The position numbers and the translations under genes are program-made. The notes under the pieces are model-generated. The model made no database searches. It had not been told where the DNA came from and saw only the letters and a program-made list of their open reading frames with translations. Below are positions 45,802-54,345 of a stretch of DNA of 64,000 bases, piece after piece; position 1 is the first letter of the stretch; each line of letters begins with the position of its first letter. The stretch comes from Ruegeria arenilitoris (lineage in GTDB: Bacteria > Pseudomonadota > Alphaproteobacteria > Rhodobacterales > Rhodobacteraceae), in NCBI RefSeq assembly GCF_013035315.1, contig NZ_WQHP01000010.1, positions 62,001-126,000 of the forward strand, read 5' to 3'.

Positions 45802-47349
45802 ATGAAATACAGAACAAAATCTACAATACTCGCGGCCTTATTTGCTGCAACTGCTACAGCCGTTTGCGCACAAGATGAACCTCCTATGAACTTCCTGATT
45901 ATTTGGGGAGATGACATCGGGTTTTGGAATATTAGTGCCTACAACCATGGCATGATGGGCTATCAGACTCCCAACATCGACCGTATAGCCAAAGAAGGCG
46001 CCCTTTTTACCGATTGGTACGGAGAGCAGTCCTGTACGGCAGGTCGAGCGGCTTTCATAACTGGGCAATCTCCCATTCGTACGGGTCTAACTAAGGTCGG
46101 CCTTCCCGGCGCACCTGAGGGCATGCCCGTGGAAGATCCCACCATCGCCGGATTACTCAAAAACCACGGATATATGACAGGCCAGTTTGGCAAAAACCAT
46201 TTGGGTGATCGTGACGAGCACCTCCCCACCAATCACGGTTTCGATGAATTTTTCGGGAACCTCTACCACCTCAACGCCGAAGAAGAGCCTGAAAATCCTG
46301 ATTATCCCAAGGATGAAACCTTTAGAGAGAATTTCGGCCCGCGTGGGGTAATCAAGTCAACCGCAGACGGTTCGATTGAGGACACCGGGCCGCTTACAAA
46401 AAAACGCATGGAAACCGTTGACGAAGAAGTCACGGCAAGTGCGTTGGACTTCATGGATAGAGCTGTTGAACAGGACAAGCCTTTCTTCCTTTGGTGGAAT
46501 TCCACTCGCATGCACATTTTTACGCACCTGAAAGAAGAGTCCGACGGGGTGACAGGACTTGGAATTTATCCTGACGGCATGGTCGAGCATGATGGGCACG
46601 TCGGTGTTTTACTTGATAAACTTGATGAGCTTGGGATCGCCGAGAATACTGTCGTTATGTACTCAACCGACAACGGAGCGGAGACGTTTACATGGCCGGA
46701 TGGCGGAACAACGCCCTTCCGAGGCGAGAAAAACACGCAATGGGAAGGTGGCTATCGTGTTCCAACGGTAATCAAGTGGCCAGGCGTCATCGAGCCAGGG
46801 TCGAAGATCAATGGCGTAGCATCGCACGCGGACATGTTGCCAACCATTATGGCTTCTGTTGGTGAGCCAGACATCAAAGAAAGGCTACTCGATGGTGGCG
46901 TTGAAGCCATCGGCCGCCAATACAAGGCACATCTGGACGGCTACAATCTTCTTCCGTCGTTCTCAGGTGAAAGCGATGATTGGCCACGCAGTGAATTCAT
47001 CTATTGGACTGACGATGGTAGCGTCGCCGCCTTGCGCTATGAACAATACAAGGTGACATTCTTAAAACAGAACGCACATGGACTTGATGTTTGGCTCTCG
47101 CCTTTCGAGGTTTTGCGCGCACCCATGCTTTCAAACTTACGCAGCGATCCGTTCGAGAGAGCCGAAGAAGAGAACGCTATGGGTTACCAGCGTTGGTTCC
47201 TTGAGCATATGTTCGCAATAGCTCCTGCTGCCGCCTATGTTGGGCAATGGTTGCAAAGCTTCGAGGAGTTTCCGCCAAGGCAAAAACCTGGAAGCTTCAA
47301 CCTCGACAACGTTATGGAAGAACTCACTAGCCGCGCTGGCAATCAATAG
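45802..47349 (+). CDS. Secreted arylsulfatase
   Basis: A 515-aa type I sulfatase hydrolysing a sulfate ester. Signal peptide at residues 1-23 (ending VCAQ). The formylglycine motif is Cys78-Thr-Ala-Gly-Arg82 in EQSCTAGRAAFITGQ, the C-x-A-x-R form, so a formylglycine-generating enzyme is required; none is in the window. Metal-binding IIWGDDIGFWN (33-43) and the GKNHLGD segment are present. A strong ggagg lies at 45791-45795, which fixes the ATG at 45802. The natural sulfate ester is unknown. The neighbouring DUF3604 and amide-hydrolase genes form a recurring group. Confidence 0.92.
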   Translation: MKYRTKSTILAALFAATATAVCAQDEPPMNFLIIWGDDIGFWNISAYNHGMMGYQTPNIDRIAKEGALFTDWYGEQSCTAGRAAFITGQSPIRTGLTKVGLPGAPEGMPVEDPTIAGLLKNHGYMTGQFGKNHLGDRDEHLPTNHGFDEFFGNLYHLNAEEEPENPDYPKDETFRENFGPRGVIKSTADGSIEDTGPLTKKRMETVDEEVTASALDFMDRAVEQDKPFFLWWNSTRMHIFTHLKEESDGVTGLGIYPDGMVEHDGHVGVLLDKLDELGIAENTVVMYSTDNGAETFTWPDGGTTPFRGEKNTQWEGGYRVPTVIKWPGVIEPGSKINGVASHADMLPTIMASVGEPDIKERLLDGGVEAIGRQYKAHLDGYNLLPSFSGESDDWPRSEFIYWTDDGSVAALRYEQYKVTFLKQNAHGLDVWLSPFEVLRAPMLSNLRSDPFERAEEENAMGYQRWFLEHMFAIAPAAAYVGQWLQSFEEFPPRQKPGSFNLDNVMEELTSRAGNQ

Positions 47350-47742
47350 CTCTATCGGAACCCAACAAGCTTGGTTCGCCAGCTTGAATTCAAAGACAAC
47401 CGTCTGTCGAAGTTGGGCACATATATTGTCCCCTTGGACTGAAAACTAGCGCAGTCCAAGGGAGAAGAGGAACATCGGCTTTGTCCGCAGAGTAGACGTT
47501 CGATGAAGCATGCTCCAGTGTCCGCTTTGCGGACTTTGCAGCCATCCGCATATTTACTCCAAAGGACCGCAGTCAGCCCAAACCAGACATTCAGAGTCGG
47601 ACTTTGCAAAGTCCGGCGGACGGAATAGGCGGACTTTCTTGCCTATTTGAAGATCATGCAAACTTCATTCAACTTGAGAACCGGTGTGGTAGCTTGGTCG
47701 AGTGAGTTCATGAGATCAGATCAGTCCAATTGGAGAACGACC
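47350..47742. repeat. 393-nt intergenic region with degenerate repeat copy
   Basis: Contains the repeat core cagcccaaaccagacattc at 47574-47592, then the perfect palindrome GGACTTTGCAAAGTCC at 47599-47614, with further ctttgcgg/ggactttgca fragments around 47525. No open frame is convincing. The promoter of the amide-hydrolase gene probably lies after 47620. Confidence 0.65.
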
Positions 47743-48864
47743 ATGCGTCATATCGAGTTATTTCGGATATTACCAAAAGCGACCATAGCCTTTGTGGCTT
47801 CAGTATCGATGGCCTGGGGATGCACTGGCATCATGTTGACAGGGCAGGATGGAAGCATCGTTCGCGCAAGGACCGCCGAATGGGGGCCGTTCGATCTTGA
47901 GACAAAGATCAACATTATTCCGCGAGGTTTCACTTATACCGCAGGCGAAATGCCAGATGGGCAAGACGGAGCAAACTGGACCGGCCGATTTGGAATGGTC
48001 GGTATCAGCATGTTGGATCATGGGGCTCCCGCAGATGGGATCAACGAAGCTGGGTTGACCGCCGGGTTGTTTTATCTGCCCGGCTTCACCGAGTATCAGG
48101 AGTACGACCCTGACCTTTCCGGCAACACGATTCCCGGCGATTTGCTCGCCAGCTATGTCCTTTCCCAATTTGAGACAGTTGAAGAGGCTGCCACAGGGTT
48201 GGCGAATGTCCGTGTCGTCGGGGTCGTGGATGAGACCTTAGGATTTCCATTCCCGTTTCATATGTTGGTTGCTGACCGGTTCGGCGGAAGGATCGTCGTC
48301 GAGTACATTGATGGTGACCTGACGGTTTTCGATGCCCCGCTTGGCGTGATCACCAATTCGCCAAACTACGATTGGCACATGACGAACCTAAACAACTATG
48401 TAAACCTGTCGGCTCTTGGGCTTCCCGAAGTTGAGGCAAGCGGCGTTACTTTCGCGCCCCTGGGCGCTGGGAGCGGTATGATAGGACTGCCAGGCGACTT
48501 CACACCCCCATCCCGGTTTGTCCGCGCAGTCGCCTTTTCCCAGACAGCGCGGGAGACGCAAGGTGGCTATGACACCGTACGCGAGGCATTCCGAATACTG
48601 GACAACTTCAACATTCCTGCCGATGCCGCTGAGGGCGCTTAAGACGATGTGCAGTCGGATGACCTACTTTACAGCGCAACACAGATCACAACCGCTGCGG
48701 ACTCCCTGAACCTCGTTTACTACTATCACACGATGTACGACCGAACGGTGCACATGGTTGATATGAAGCAGATTGACTTCGGAGCTATGGGAGGCGAGAT
48801 GATCGTCTTTGAAACCAGCGGTGATCGCGAACCAACGTTAATCGATGTGACCCCAACGAATTGA
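47743..48864 (+). pseudogene. Choloylglycine hydrolase-family (Ntn) amide hydrolase interrupted by an in-frame TAA
   Basis: A linear amide C-N hydrolase of the Ntn superfamily. The signal peptide (MRHIELFRILPKATIAFVAS onward) would be cut before Cys27 (AWGCTGIML), which becomes the N-terminal nucleophile; RTAEWG follows. A TAA at 48640-48642 stops the frame after 299 codons. The same frame then continues for 73 codons (SATQITTAADSLNLVYYYHT and MVDMKQIDF) that match the normal family C-terminus. One substitution would restore it. Either the strain carries a broken gene or the base is a sequencing error; the shorter product would lack conserved final strands. The start at 47743 is backed by ggaga at 47732. 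Confidence 0.8.
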
Positions 48865-49078
48865 CGTTTTACCACGTGGGCCGTGGCGGCATCACCGCTA
48901 GCTGCGGCCCAATAAAACTTCGGAATGGAGGGTTTACCGCTCCAGCGAGTTACCGGCGCTAGGCTCGAAGCCGCGTTCACCACTGTTCGCACTAGTGACT
49001 GGAGGCAGCCCAAACCGGACGTTCACAGTTAGACTTTGCAGTTTCCAAAACGCCAAAGAGCGAACTTTCGCACGAGGG
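48865..49078. repeat. Intergenic region with degenerate repeat copy
   Basis: Between two convergent genes. The repeat core cagcccaaaccggacgttca lies at about 49006-49025, followed by agactttgcag. No open frame or clear terminator was found. Confidence 0.55.
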
Positions 49079-49864
49079 CTACACCCGATACCAGTTTTCA
49101 ACTTCTCGGGCGGCTTCTTCGGCTGTAAAAGTAGTCTCTACCTCTGCGATTGCGTACTTTACTTCGCCTGAGCTAGCACTGATTTCTAAGACGTTCGCAT
49201 CTAGGTCATGGGCTGAACCGGCATTTGAATAAATTGTATCAACCCCAATTCTGATAGCGTTTCGGTGTTGCAGTAGGTGCTCAAAAAACCGCACATAAAT
49301 CATCTCCTCGTACGGAGAATGACTGTCCGCTTCAGAGATCAAACCCAATTCTGCGACCTTGGCACACGTCAAACGCCAAGCCAGTTCCATTGTGGATGGT
49401 GGCGCGTCCCTGGCCTCATCAGGATGTTTAGGGTTCGCAAACGTAGACCTTCGAATAGCTTCGAGATTGGCACGCAAGCCCTTTGTGGGAACCGGATAAA
49501 TGAATTTGGTTTCCTCTGAAGCTAAGGCAGGCTCAATCTGATCCGGCTGCGTCTGGATGAACTCTGAAAACCTGTTTCCGATGATAGGGACTTCACCGAC
49601 AATCATGTCTGTGGGGTCGGCATGCTTCGCCAGCCATCGCGCCAGGGCTTTCCGCCCCCACAGCCCGGCTGCCTTTCGGATCAACGGATGAGTTCCATCC
49701 GAAACATCTGGATACTTTGCGAGTATGTCTTCGGTCTGAAACGCCGCGAGACCTGTATCCCAACGCATAATATGCACGCGACGTCCCAAGGAGACCGAAA
49801 TGGATATCTGCTGACGCAACAGGAATGACTTTCCTGATGCTGGTAATCCAGTGAAGAAAACCAT
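49079..49864 (-). CDS. P-loop NTPase/kinase-like protein, hypothetical
   Basis: A 261-aa protein with a Walker A motif at its very N-terminus (FFTGLPASGKS, Lys12), followed by sequence like a small-molecule kinase or nucleotide-dependent enzyme (GRRVHIMRWDTGLAAF; DMIVGEVPIIGNRF as a possible Walker B region). I recognise no named family. The frame stays open for 39 codons upstream of the ATG (ISIDSFADTEIGRHLADAAR), and that stretch reads like a helix, but no start codon occurs there. The annotated N-terminus may therefore be a truncation. It is monocistronic and of lower GC. Confidence 0.65.
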   Translation of the reverse strand: MVFFTGLPASGKSFLLRQQISISVSLGRRVHIMRWDTGLAAFQTEDILAKYPDVSDGTHPLIRKAAGLWGRKALARWLAKHADPTDMIVGEVPIIGNRFSEFIQTQPDQIEPALASEETKFIYPVPTKGLRANLEAIRRSTFANPKHPDEARDAPPSTMELAWRLTCAKVAELGLISEADSHSPYEEMIYVRFFEHLLQHRNAIRIGVDTIYSNAGSAHDLDANVLEISASSGEVKYAIAEVETTFTAEEAAREVENWYRV

Positions 49865-50419
49865 GCGGCAACGACGTGCAGCGTCGGCCAGGTGTCTTCC
49901 AATCTCAGTGTCCGCAAAACTGTCGATAGAAATTGCGAATCTCCTAGTTCGGTGTCGGCAATAGGCTGGAGCGGCGAGCGTTCACCACCTCCAAGATTGT
50001 TGCCCAAGAAATCCGGCGATTTCACAGATGAATTGTCAACCTAAATTGCCCCAAAGTGAATTTTGCCTCTCAGTTACTCTCTTAACCACCTAATAACTCG
50101 CCGGTCTCAAAAATTGACCATTCCGCAGCACACGCTTCTTGACGAGCGTGCGTCCTTGACTCTTCACAGACTAGGAACGACAAGTGTGTATTGGTAAAAA
50201 ATTACTCGCTGCCGCGATGCTGCCGGTTACGATAATCCAATGGCCTTCAGACTAATTGTAGCATGTGCCTCAGCATAGGAACGGGTTCCGCTGGGGTCTT
50301 CGCTATGAGCTCGTTCCTCGCAAGCATTTGCAACTGTCACCTGACGTGCTCCAGTCATCGCGTGACCCATGAAAGAAGGCGCCGTATGAACAGCACATGG
50401 CTCTTAAATTGCGTGCTTG
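49865..50419. other. 555-nt divergent intergenic region
   Basis: Lies between the P-loop gene and the rightward Cys-rich operon. Near 49870-49990 the sequence resembles the degenerate repeat family (gtgtccgcaaaactg, cggtgtcggcaat). The middle is AT-rich around 50040-50110 and 50200. The promoter of the Cys-rich operon should be in the right half; I could not pick a convincing -35/-10 pair. No gene seen. Confidence 0.5.
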
Positions 50420-51208
50420 ATGCCCGATAGATCAGGTCTCAGGCTCAGTTTCAATCAGTCGTTCATCGTGTTTACGCGCTGCATTCTTTGTCTGATCCCG
50501 ACACTCTTGGTGTTGCTCTCAGGAACGCAGCTTCCTGCCCAAGTCGCAGGCAATGCCGATGGATCGGTTTGTGACGAAGGTTTCGAAAACAAGAACGGAT
50601 CGTGCCAAAGAACAGACGTACCAGAAAACGCATATTTGACGGGTAGCTCCTATGGTAGCGGCTGGGAATGCAATCACGGTTTCCAGAATGTCGGAGAACT
50701 CTGTGAGGAAATAAGAGTTCCTGAAAATGCCTATCTTGCATCAACCGGAGATCAGTGGGAGTGCAATCGGCTGTTCCAGCGTGTCGGGGAACTCTGTGAA
50801 GAAGTGATGGCACCTCAAAATGGGTACGTCGAAACCCGGTTTGGCGTGCAGGAAATACACTGCAACTGGGGATTTCGTAAGGAGGATCAGGATTGTGTTG
50901 CGATTAATGTCCCGAGCAACGGCCGCCTGACTGACAAAAACAGCGCGGATGGTTGGGTGTGCCTCAGAGGTTACAGGGCAGCGGAGAGCGGTTGTGAGCC
51001 TGTGGCAGTTCCACAGCATGCATACCTCGCGCCTGAAACTTATTCCGGATGGAAATGCGAACGTGGTTTTCGCGCAAACCGGGACAAGTGCGTTGCGATC
51101 CTTGTCCCTTCAAACGCTCATTTGAATCGAAGAGGTGATGGTTGGGAATGTAACCGGCCGTTCACGAGACAGAACGACCAGTGCACCGAAAATGTGCCGC
51201 GACAATAA
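50420..51208 (+). CDS. Secreted cysteine-rich tandem-repeat protein
   Basis: A 262-aa exported protein. A signal peptide/anchor (about 15-40, FIVFTRCILCLIPTLLVLLS) leads into about seven repeats of 31-34 residues. The unit is C-x2-G(F/Y)-x6-C-x6-VP-x-NAYL-x7-GW, e.g. CERGFRANRDKC and VPENAYL. Each repeat has two Cys residues, suggesting one disulfide per unit. The last unit (CNRPFTRQNDQC) is partial and ends NVPRQ. The fold resembles an extracellular repeat or sushi/EGF-like array, but I know no characterised member. A TTG just before the ATG is a possible start. It heads a four-gene rightward group. Confidence 0.75.
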   Translation: MPDRSGLRLSFNQSFIVFTRCILCLIPTLLVLLSGTQLPAQVAGNADGSVCDEGFENKNGSCQRTDVPENAYLTGSSYGSGWECNHGFQNVGELCEEIRVPENAYLASTGDQWECNRLFQRVGELCEEVMAPQNGYVETRFGVQEIHCNWGFRKEDQDCVAINVPSNGRLTDKNSADGWVCLRGYRAAESGCEPVAVPQHAYLAPETYSGWKCERGFRANRDKCVAILVPSNAHLNRRGDGWECNRPFTRQNDQCTENVPRQ

Positions 51209-51254
51209 GTTAGTGGAAACCAAAGTCGCCTGACAAATCCGGAAGGACTAAGCC

Positions 51255-51392
51255 GTGAACTATAACTCGATTGACGAAAACCTGGGTAAAAGTCTCAAAG
51301 CCGAAAAGGCGCGTCGCCGGTCCTACAGGATTAAGATATCTATTGCGTCAGCGGTGTGTGTTGTGGCGATAATTACCGTGGTGTTTCTCTGA
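51255..51392 (+). CDS. 45-aa single-pass membrane peptide
   Basis: A short frame starting GTG at 51255. It has a charged N-terminus (NYNSIDENLGKSLKAEKARR) and one C-terminal membrane segment (IKISIASAVCVVAIITVVFL). Its TGA overlaps the next gene's ATG within TGATG, a strong sign of translational coupling and that the small frame is real. The start 46 nt after the Cys-rich gene and a ggaagg at 51241-51246 support expression. A topology with cytoplasmic N-terminus is likely. Function unknown; a link between the secreted repeat protein and the cytoplasmic one is an inference. Confidence 0.65.
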   Translation: MNYNSIDENLGKSLKAEKARRRSYRIKISIASAVCVVAIITVVFL

Positions 51393-52081
51393 TGCGTAAA
51401 AATGCCCCTCAAGTAACTCTTCCCGGTTCAAAGATGTCAGCTCATGGTCTGGAACAAAGAGCATTTCAGGACCGCAGTGTTCGTAAGTCGCGGAACGCTG
51501 ACGTATCAGGAGTGATTGAAGAAGAATTTGGAAAGTACTTGATTAAGGCTGGCGTTCTGAGCGGCAATAGTGTTGCACGGGCATTTCCTAAGCCACCGGC
51601 TAAAACGCAGGCAATGATTGCCGATGCAGTTGGCGAAACACCAGCATTGGCCATTGAAGCCTTAAAAGAAATTCTCGAAGAACGAGACAGGAAGCGAAGC
51701 GGTCAACGCCGTTTGGAGGGAAACTCCGGCACCTTCGTTCCCAGTGAAAGAGAATATGCAGAGGCATTACGCCAGATCAGGCTCACCCCTGCGCAGGTAA
51801 CAATGCTCAAAGCACTTACAATCGCAGGCAAGGAAGGTCTGACTATTGGTCACTTGTCTCAGGCAGCCTGTTACAAATCGCGCGAGGCCTGCATCAAGGT
51901 CTTCAAGAAAATCGGACTATTAATTGCTGAATATCTGGAACTCGAACTTCCCGAAGCCGGATCGGCACAGAATGATGGCGCCGCCCAGGTCCTGGCCTTT
52001 TCTCACATCGAAAGTGACGATGAGCCAGCAACTTGGATCATGCATCAGGAACTGCGCGACGCTGTTCGTTCGGTTCTATGA
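51392..52081 (+). CDS. Hypothetical protein with winged-helix-like C-terminus
   Basis: A 229-aa cytoplasmic protein, no recognised family. The N-terminus is basic and polar; residues about 55-110 look helical (GKYLIKAGVLSGNSVARAFP, PALAIEALKEILEERDRKRS). Residues about 140-190 resemble a winged helix (LTPAQVTMLKALTIAGKEGL, then CYKSREACIKVFKKIGLLIA), as in response-regulator or transcription-factor wings. It could be a DNA-binding protein. The ATG at 51392 overlaps the membrane-peptide stop, so it is translated with it. A ParB-like gene follows after 74 nt. Confidence 0.6.
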   Translation: MRKNAPQVTLPGSKMSAHGLEQRAFQDRSVRKSRNADVSGVIEEEFGKYLIKAGVLSGNSVARAFPKPPAKTQAMIADAVGETPALAIEALKEILEERDRKRSGQRRLEGNSGTFVPSEREYAEALRQIRLTPAQVTMLKALTIAGKEGLTIGHLSQAACYKSREACIKVFKKIGLLIAEYLELELPEAGSAQNDGAAQVLAFSHIESDDEPATWIMHQELRDAVRSVL

Positions 52082-52155
52082 CGTGCGTTCCAGCGCCTGC
52101 TTTTGAAGCGAAACCCGAAACGGAACAAGTGCACGAAAGGTTGCTCACGTAGCTT

Positions 52156-52404
52156 ATGTTGGAGAAAAGACCATATCCGCTTGAATTGATCTATGTACCT
52201 GTGAAACGTGCAAAAACACTTGATCAGCAAAAAGTGCTGACGCTGGCCGAAGATATTCTGAAGAACGGCCAGAAGACCCCGATCCAGATACGCTCGGACA
52301 ACAAGAGGTTCGTACTGATTGAAGGCCTTCACCGATTAGAGGCCATTCGCGCCCTAGGAGGTGATACCGTCGAAGCCTATCTGGTCCGCGCCAGACTACA
52401 CTAA
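52156..52404 (+). CDS. Small ParB/Srx-fold protein
   Basis: An 82-aa protein that is essentially one ParB N-terminal-like domain. VLTLAEDILKNGQKTPIQIR is followed by the signature FVLIEGLHRLEAIRALGGD, comparable to the GxHRLEAxRxLG box that binds CTP or acts as the nuclease/sulfiredoxin core in the superfamily. No HTH or dimerisation domain is present, so it is not a partition protein. Functions include nucleotide binding or modification; none can be assigned. Its stop overlaps the convergent desaturase stop region by 9 nt. Upstream genes suggest a common operon. Confidence 0.75.
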   Translation: MLEKRPYPLELIYVPVKRAKTLDQQKVLTLAEDILKNGQKTPIQIRSDNKRFVLIEGLHRLEAIRALGGDTVEAYLVRARLH

Positions 52405-53409
52405 ATACCTATTGGAATTGGCGTTCGACAAAGCCTCGGAAAATGTCAGCAGACGTTGACTTTTTTCATCCCAAAGATGCAACCGTGCGCAATGAAGGCT
52501 CTCAAATAAAGTAATACGCTGGCAATCTTCCAACTCAGAATGGTCACACAAAACCTCGTTTAGCCGATAAAACGGTATGCGGCTGGCGAGATGGTGAACA
52601 TGGTGCACACCAATGTTGCCAGAGAACCACCGCAGGATGCCTGGCAGGGCATAGTGAGAACTGCCATAGAACGCGGCGTTCTGAAGGTTCCAGCCCTCTT
52701 CCCGATCCCAAGTCGTGTGTTCGAACTGGTGTTGAATGTAGAAAAGCCAAATACCAATGGATGATGCGACAATCACGGTTGGCAGGAAAACACACGCCAA
52801 CACCTCAAAGCCTCCGGCCCATAAAATCAGAGCCAATAACCCTGCAATTGCGGCGTTTGTTCCCATCGCACTTGCCCAATACAGCCAGCCCGACCGCATG
52901 AAGCCAACAGGTAAGCGGTATTGAATAAAGAACGTATAGATCGGCGCAACACCGAACAGGAAGACGGGGTTCCGGGTCAGACGATACGCGGCACGCCCGA
53001 ACCAATTCCGTTTCAGGTATTCCTCAATGGTCAATGTAGGGATGTCACCCATACCACGCCGATCAAGGTTACCGGTTGAGGCATGGTGAATCGCATGGCT
53101 TTGCCGCCAAACGTCATAGGGAGTAACGGTAAGAACACCCAGAACCCGGCCGATCCAATTGCATGCGCGGCGACTTCTAAAGAAAGATCCATGACCACAA
53201 TCATGCATGATGATGAAGATACGGACCAGAAATGCGGCATTCAGGATGGCCAGAAATATTGCGATCCAGACGCTGAATGACAACGCAAACCACGCTAGGG
53301 CCCATAGCGCGAATAAGGGGAAAACAGTGATCGCAAGTTCAAAAACACTGCGCTTCGCATCGGGCACACGGTACTGCGCGAGCACCCGCGTCCAGTCTTT
53401 AGGTTGCAA
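52396..53409 (-). CDS. Membrane fatty acid desaturase
   Basis: A 337-aa acyl-lipid desaturase that would introduce double bonds into membrane fatty acids with di-iron and O2. The three His boxes are HDCGHGSF (69-76), HAIHHAS (105-111) and HVHHLA near residue 270. About four membrane segments surround them. It is of the omega-6/omega-3-like (DesA) branch. The adjacent upstream cold-shock gene fits a role in cold adaptation. A terminator hairpin between the two means it has its own promoter or relies on readthrough. The electron donor is not encoded nearby. Confidence 0.92.
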   Translation of the reverse strand: MQPKDWTRVLAQYRVPDAKRSVFELAITVFPLFALWALAWFALSFSVWIAIFLAILNAAFLVRIFIIMHDCGHGSFFRSRRACNWIGRVLGVLTVTPYDVWRQSHAIHHASTGNLDRRGMGDIPTLTIEEYLKRNWFGRAAYRLTRNPVFLFGVAPIYTFFIQYRLPVGFMRSGWLYWASAMGTNAAIAGLLALILWAGGFEVLACVFLPTVIVASSIGIWLFYIQHQFEHTTWDREEGWNLQNAAFYGSSHYALPGILRWFSGNIGVHHVHHLASRIPFYRLNEVLCDHSELEDCQRITLFESLHCARLHLWDEKSQRLLTFSEALSNANSNRYLV

Positions 53410-53450
53410 CTTACTTGGTCTCCGACGGCTTATAGTCGCCCATTGTTCAA

Positions 53451-53474
53451 ACGGGCACCCTTATGGGTGCCCGT
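53451..53474 (-). terminator. Terminator after the cold-shock gene
   Basis: A perfect 10-bp stem, ACGGGCACCC with GGGTGCCCGT, closed by a 4-nt loop. On the minus strand it is followed by TTTG and lies 6 nt past the cold-shock gene stop. It would separate that transcript from the desaturase. Confidence 0.8.
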
Positions 53475-53480
53475 GAAAGG

Positions 53481-53687
53481 TCAGGCGAGTGCCAGATTGG
53501 CGGCGCTTTCGCGTCCGTCACGGCCAGCTTCGACGTCGAAAGTAACTTTCTGACCGTCTTTCAATTCGCTAAGGCCGGAACGTTCAACTGCTGAGATATG
53601 CACGAACACGTCGCGCTTGCCATCTTCAGGCTCGATAAAGCCAAAACCTTTGGTTGAGTTGAACCATTTTACTGTGCCATTTGCCAT
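53481..53687 (-). CDS. CspA-family cold-shock protein
   Basis: A 68-aa single-stranded RNA/DNA-binding OB-fold protein. RNP1 is [13 protein letters not shown] and RNP2 is [13 protein letters not shown]. It binds nascent transcripts and melts structure. The ribosome-binding sequence AGGAGACTTCCACCATG is strong. A hairpin (CCGCA-TCAT-TGCGG, plus-strand view) lies 27-40 nt upstream of the ATG, within a leader that is probably long, as is usual for csp mRNAs. A terminator follows the stop. Confidence 0.97.
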   Translation of the reverse strand: MANGTVKWFNSTKGFGFIEPEDGKRDVFVHISAVERSGLSELKDGQKVTFDVEAGRDGRESAANLALA

Positions 53688-53713
53688 GGTGGAAGTCTCC
53701 TAATACGTGCCGC

Positions 53714-53727
53714 CCGCATCATTGCGG
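53714..53727 (-). promoter_or_regulatory. Hairpin in the cold-shock gene leader
   Basis: A 5-bp stem, CCGCA/TGCGG, with a 4-nt loop just upstream of the ribosome-binding site. It may form part of a temperature-responsive 5' leader. The upstream boundary of the leader cannot be read. Confidence 0.4.
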
Positions 53728-54139
53728 CGACTCGGCGTGGTCGGTCTGAATCGAAAGACTGAACGCCGAATTGGGGAGACAGCAGGTCGAAAAAGAAAAA
53801 CGTAAGCCTCGTGTATATGGACTTCGACTACGCACGATACAAGCCTTGATGCTTTGGCGGACAACAGAGAATTTGAGCCTGTCTGGCTTAGAACTAGGCA
53901 AGTAGAGGTGAAACCGTTGCTCTTCGATCCAAACTTGAAGGTGGCTTGGGTCAGCGGCACAGAAGACTAACGATCATTTTTGGGAAATTATCCTGCTGCA
54001 TACGAGACAGCGATAAGCGTCCGTTTTGGTGCCTTGGCGAGACTTTGCAAAGTCCGCTTTCTGCGTATTGCAGTCGTTGGGGCATCGCGCAGAAAACTGC
54101 ACTTTGGGCTCGAAGAGGATGTTCGCCGCACTTTTCATG

Positions 54140-54170
54140 AGTGACTGCTTACTTCGCACAAGCAGTCACT
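54140..54170. repeat. 11-bp inverted repeat downstream of the integrase gene
   Basis: AGTGACTGCTT and AAGCAGTCACT flank a 9-nt spacer. No U tract follows on either strand. It lies 175 nt past the recombinase stop and could be a terminator-like structure or a recombination site. Confidence 0.55.
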
Positions 54171-54345
54171 TGGGTGTGATGACGCCCCAGCTACTGACCT
54201 GAGCCCAGCGATCCGGGCGGGAGATTCAACTCAATCGACGACGATGGTGACGCTCGTTTCGGCTCAGAAGCCCGGTGGATGGTCGACACTCATGCGACAA
54301 TTGCCAGTCACGAAAAGCGGGCGACTCTTGCCGCCCGCTTAATCT

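Larger units (their letters stand above)
53688..54345. other. 658-nt intergenic region: csp leader, repeat copy, inverted repeat
   Basis: The first about 150-250 nt are the cold-shock leader and promoter (minus strand). Around 54036-54060 is GACTTTGCAAAGTC, and 54099-54111 carries the repeat core in the minus orientation (GAGCCCAAAGTGC). An 11-bp inverted repeat follows at 54140-54170. No open frame here looks like a gene. Confidence 0.6.

Noticed and set aside
52156..52404. Plasmid partition gene parB
   Set aside because: Only a single ParB/Srx-like domain of 82 aa, no HTH or C-terminal dimer domain and no parA beside it.
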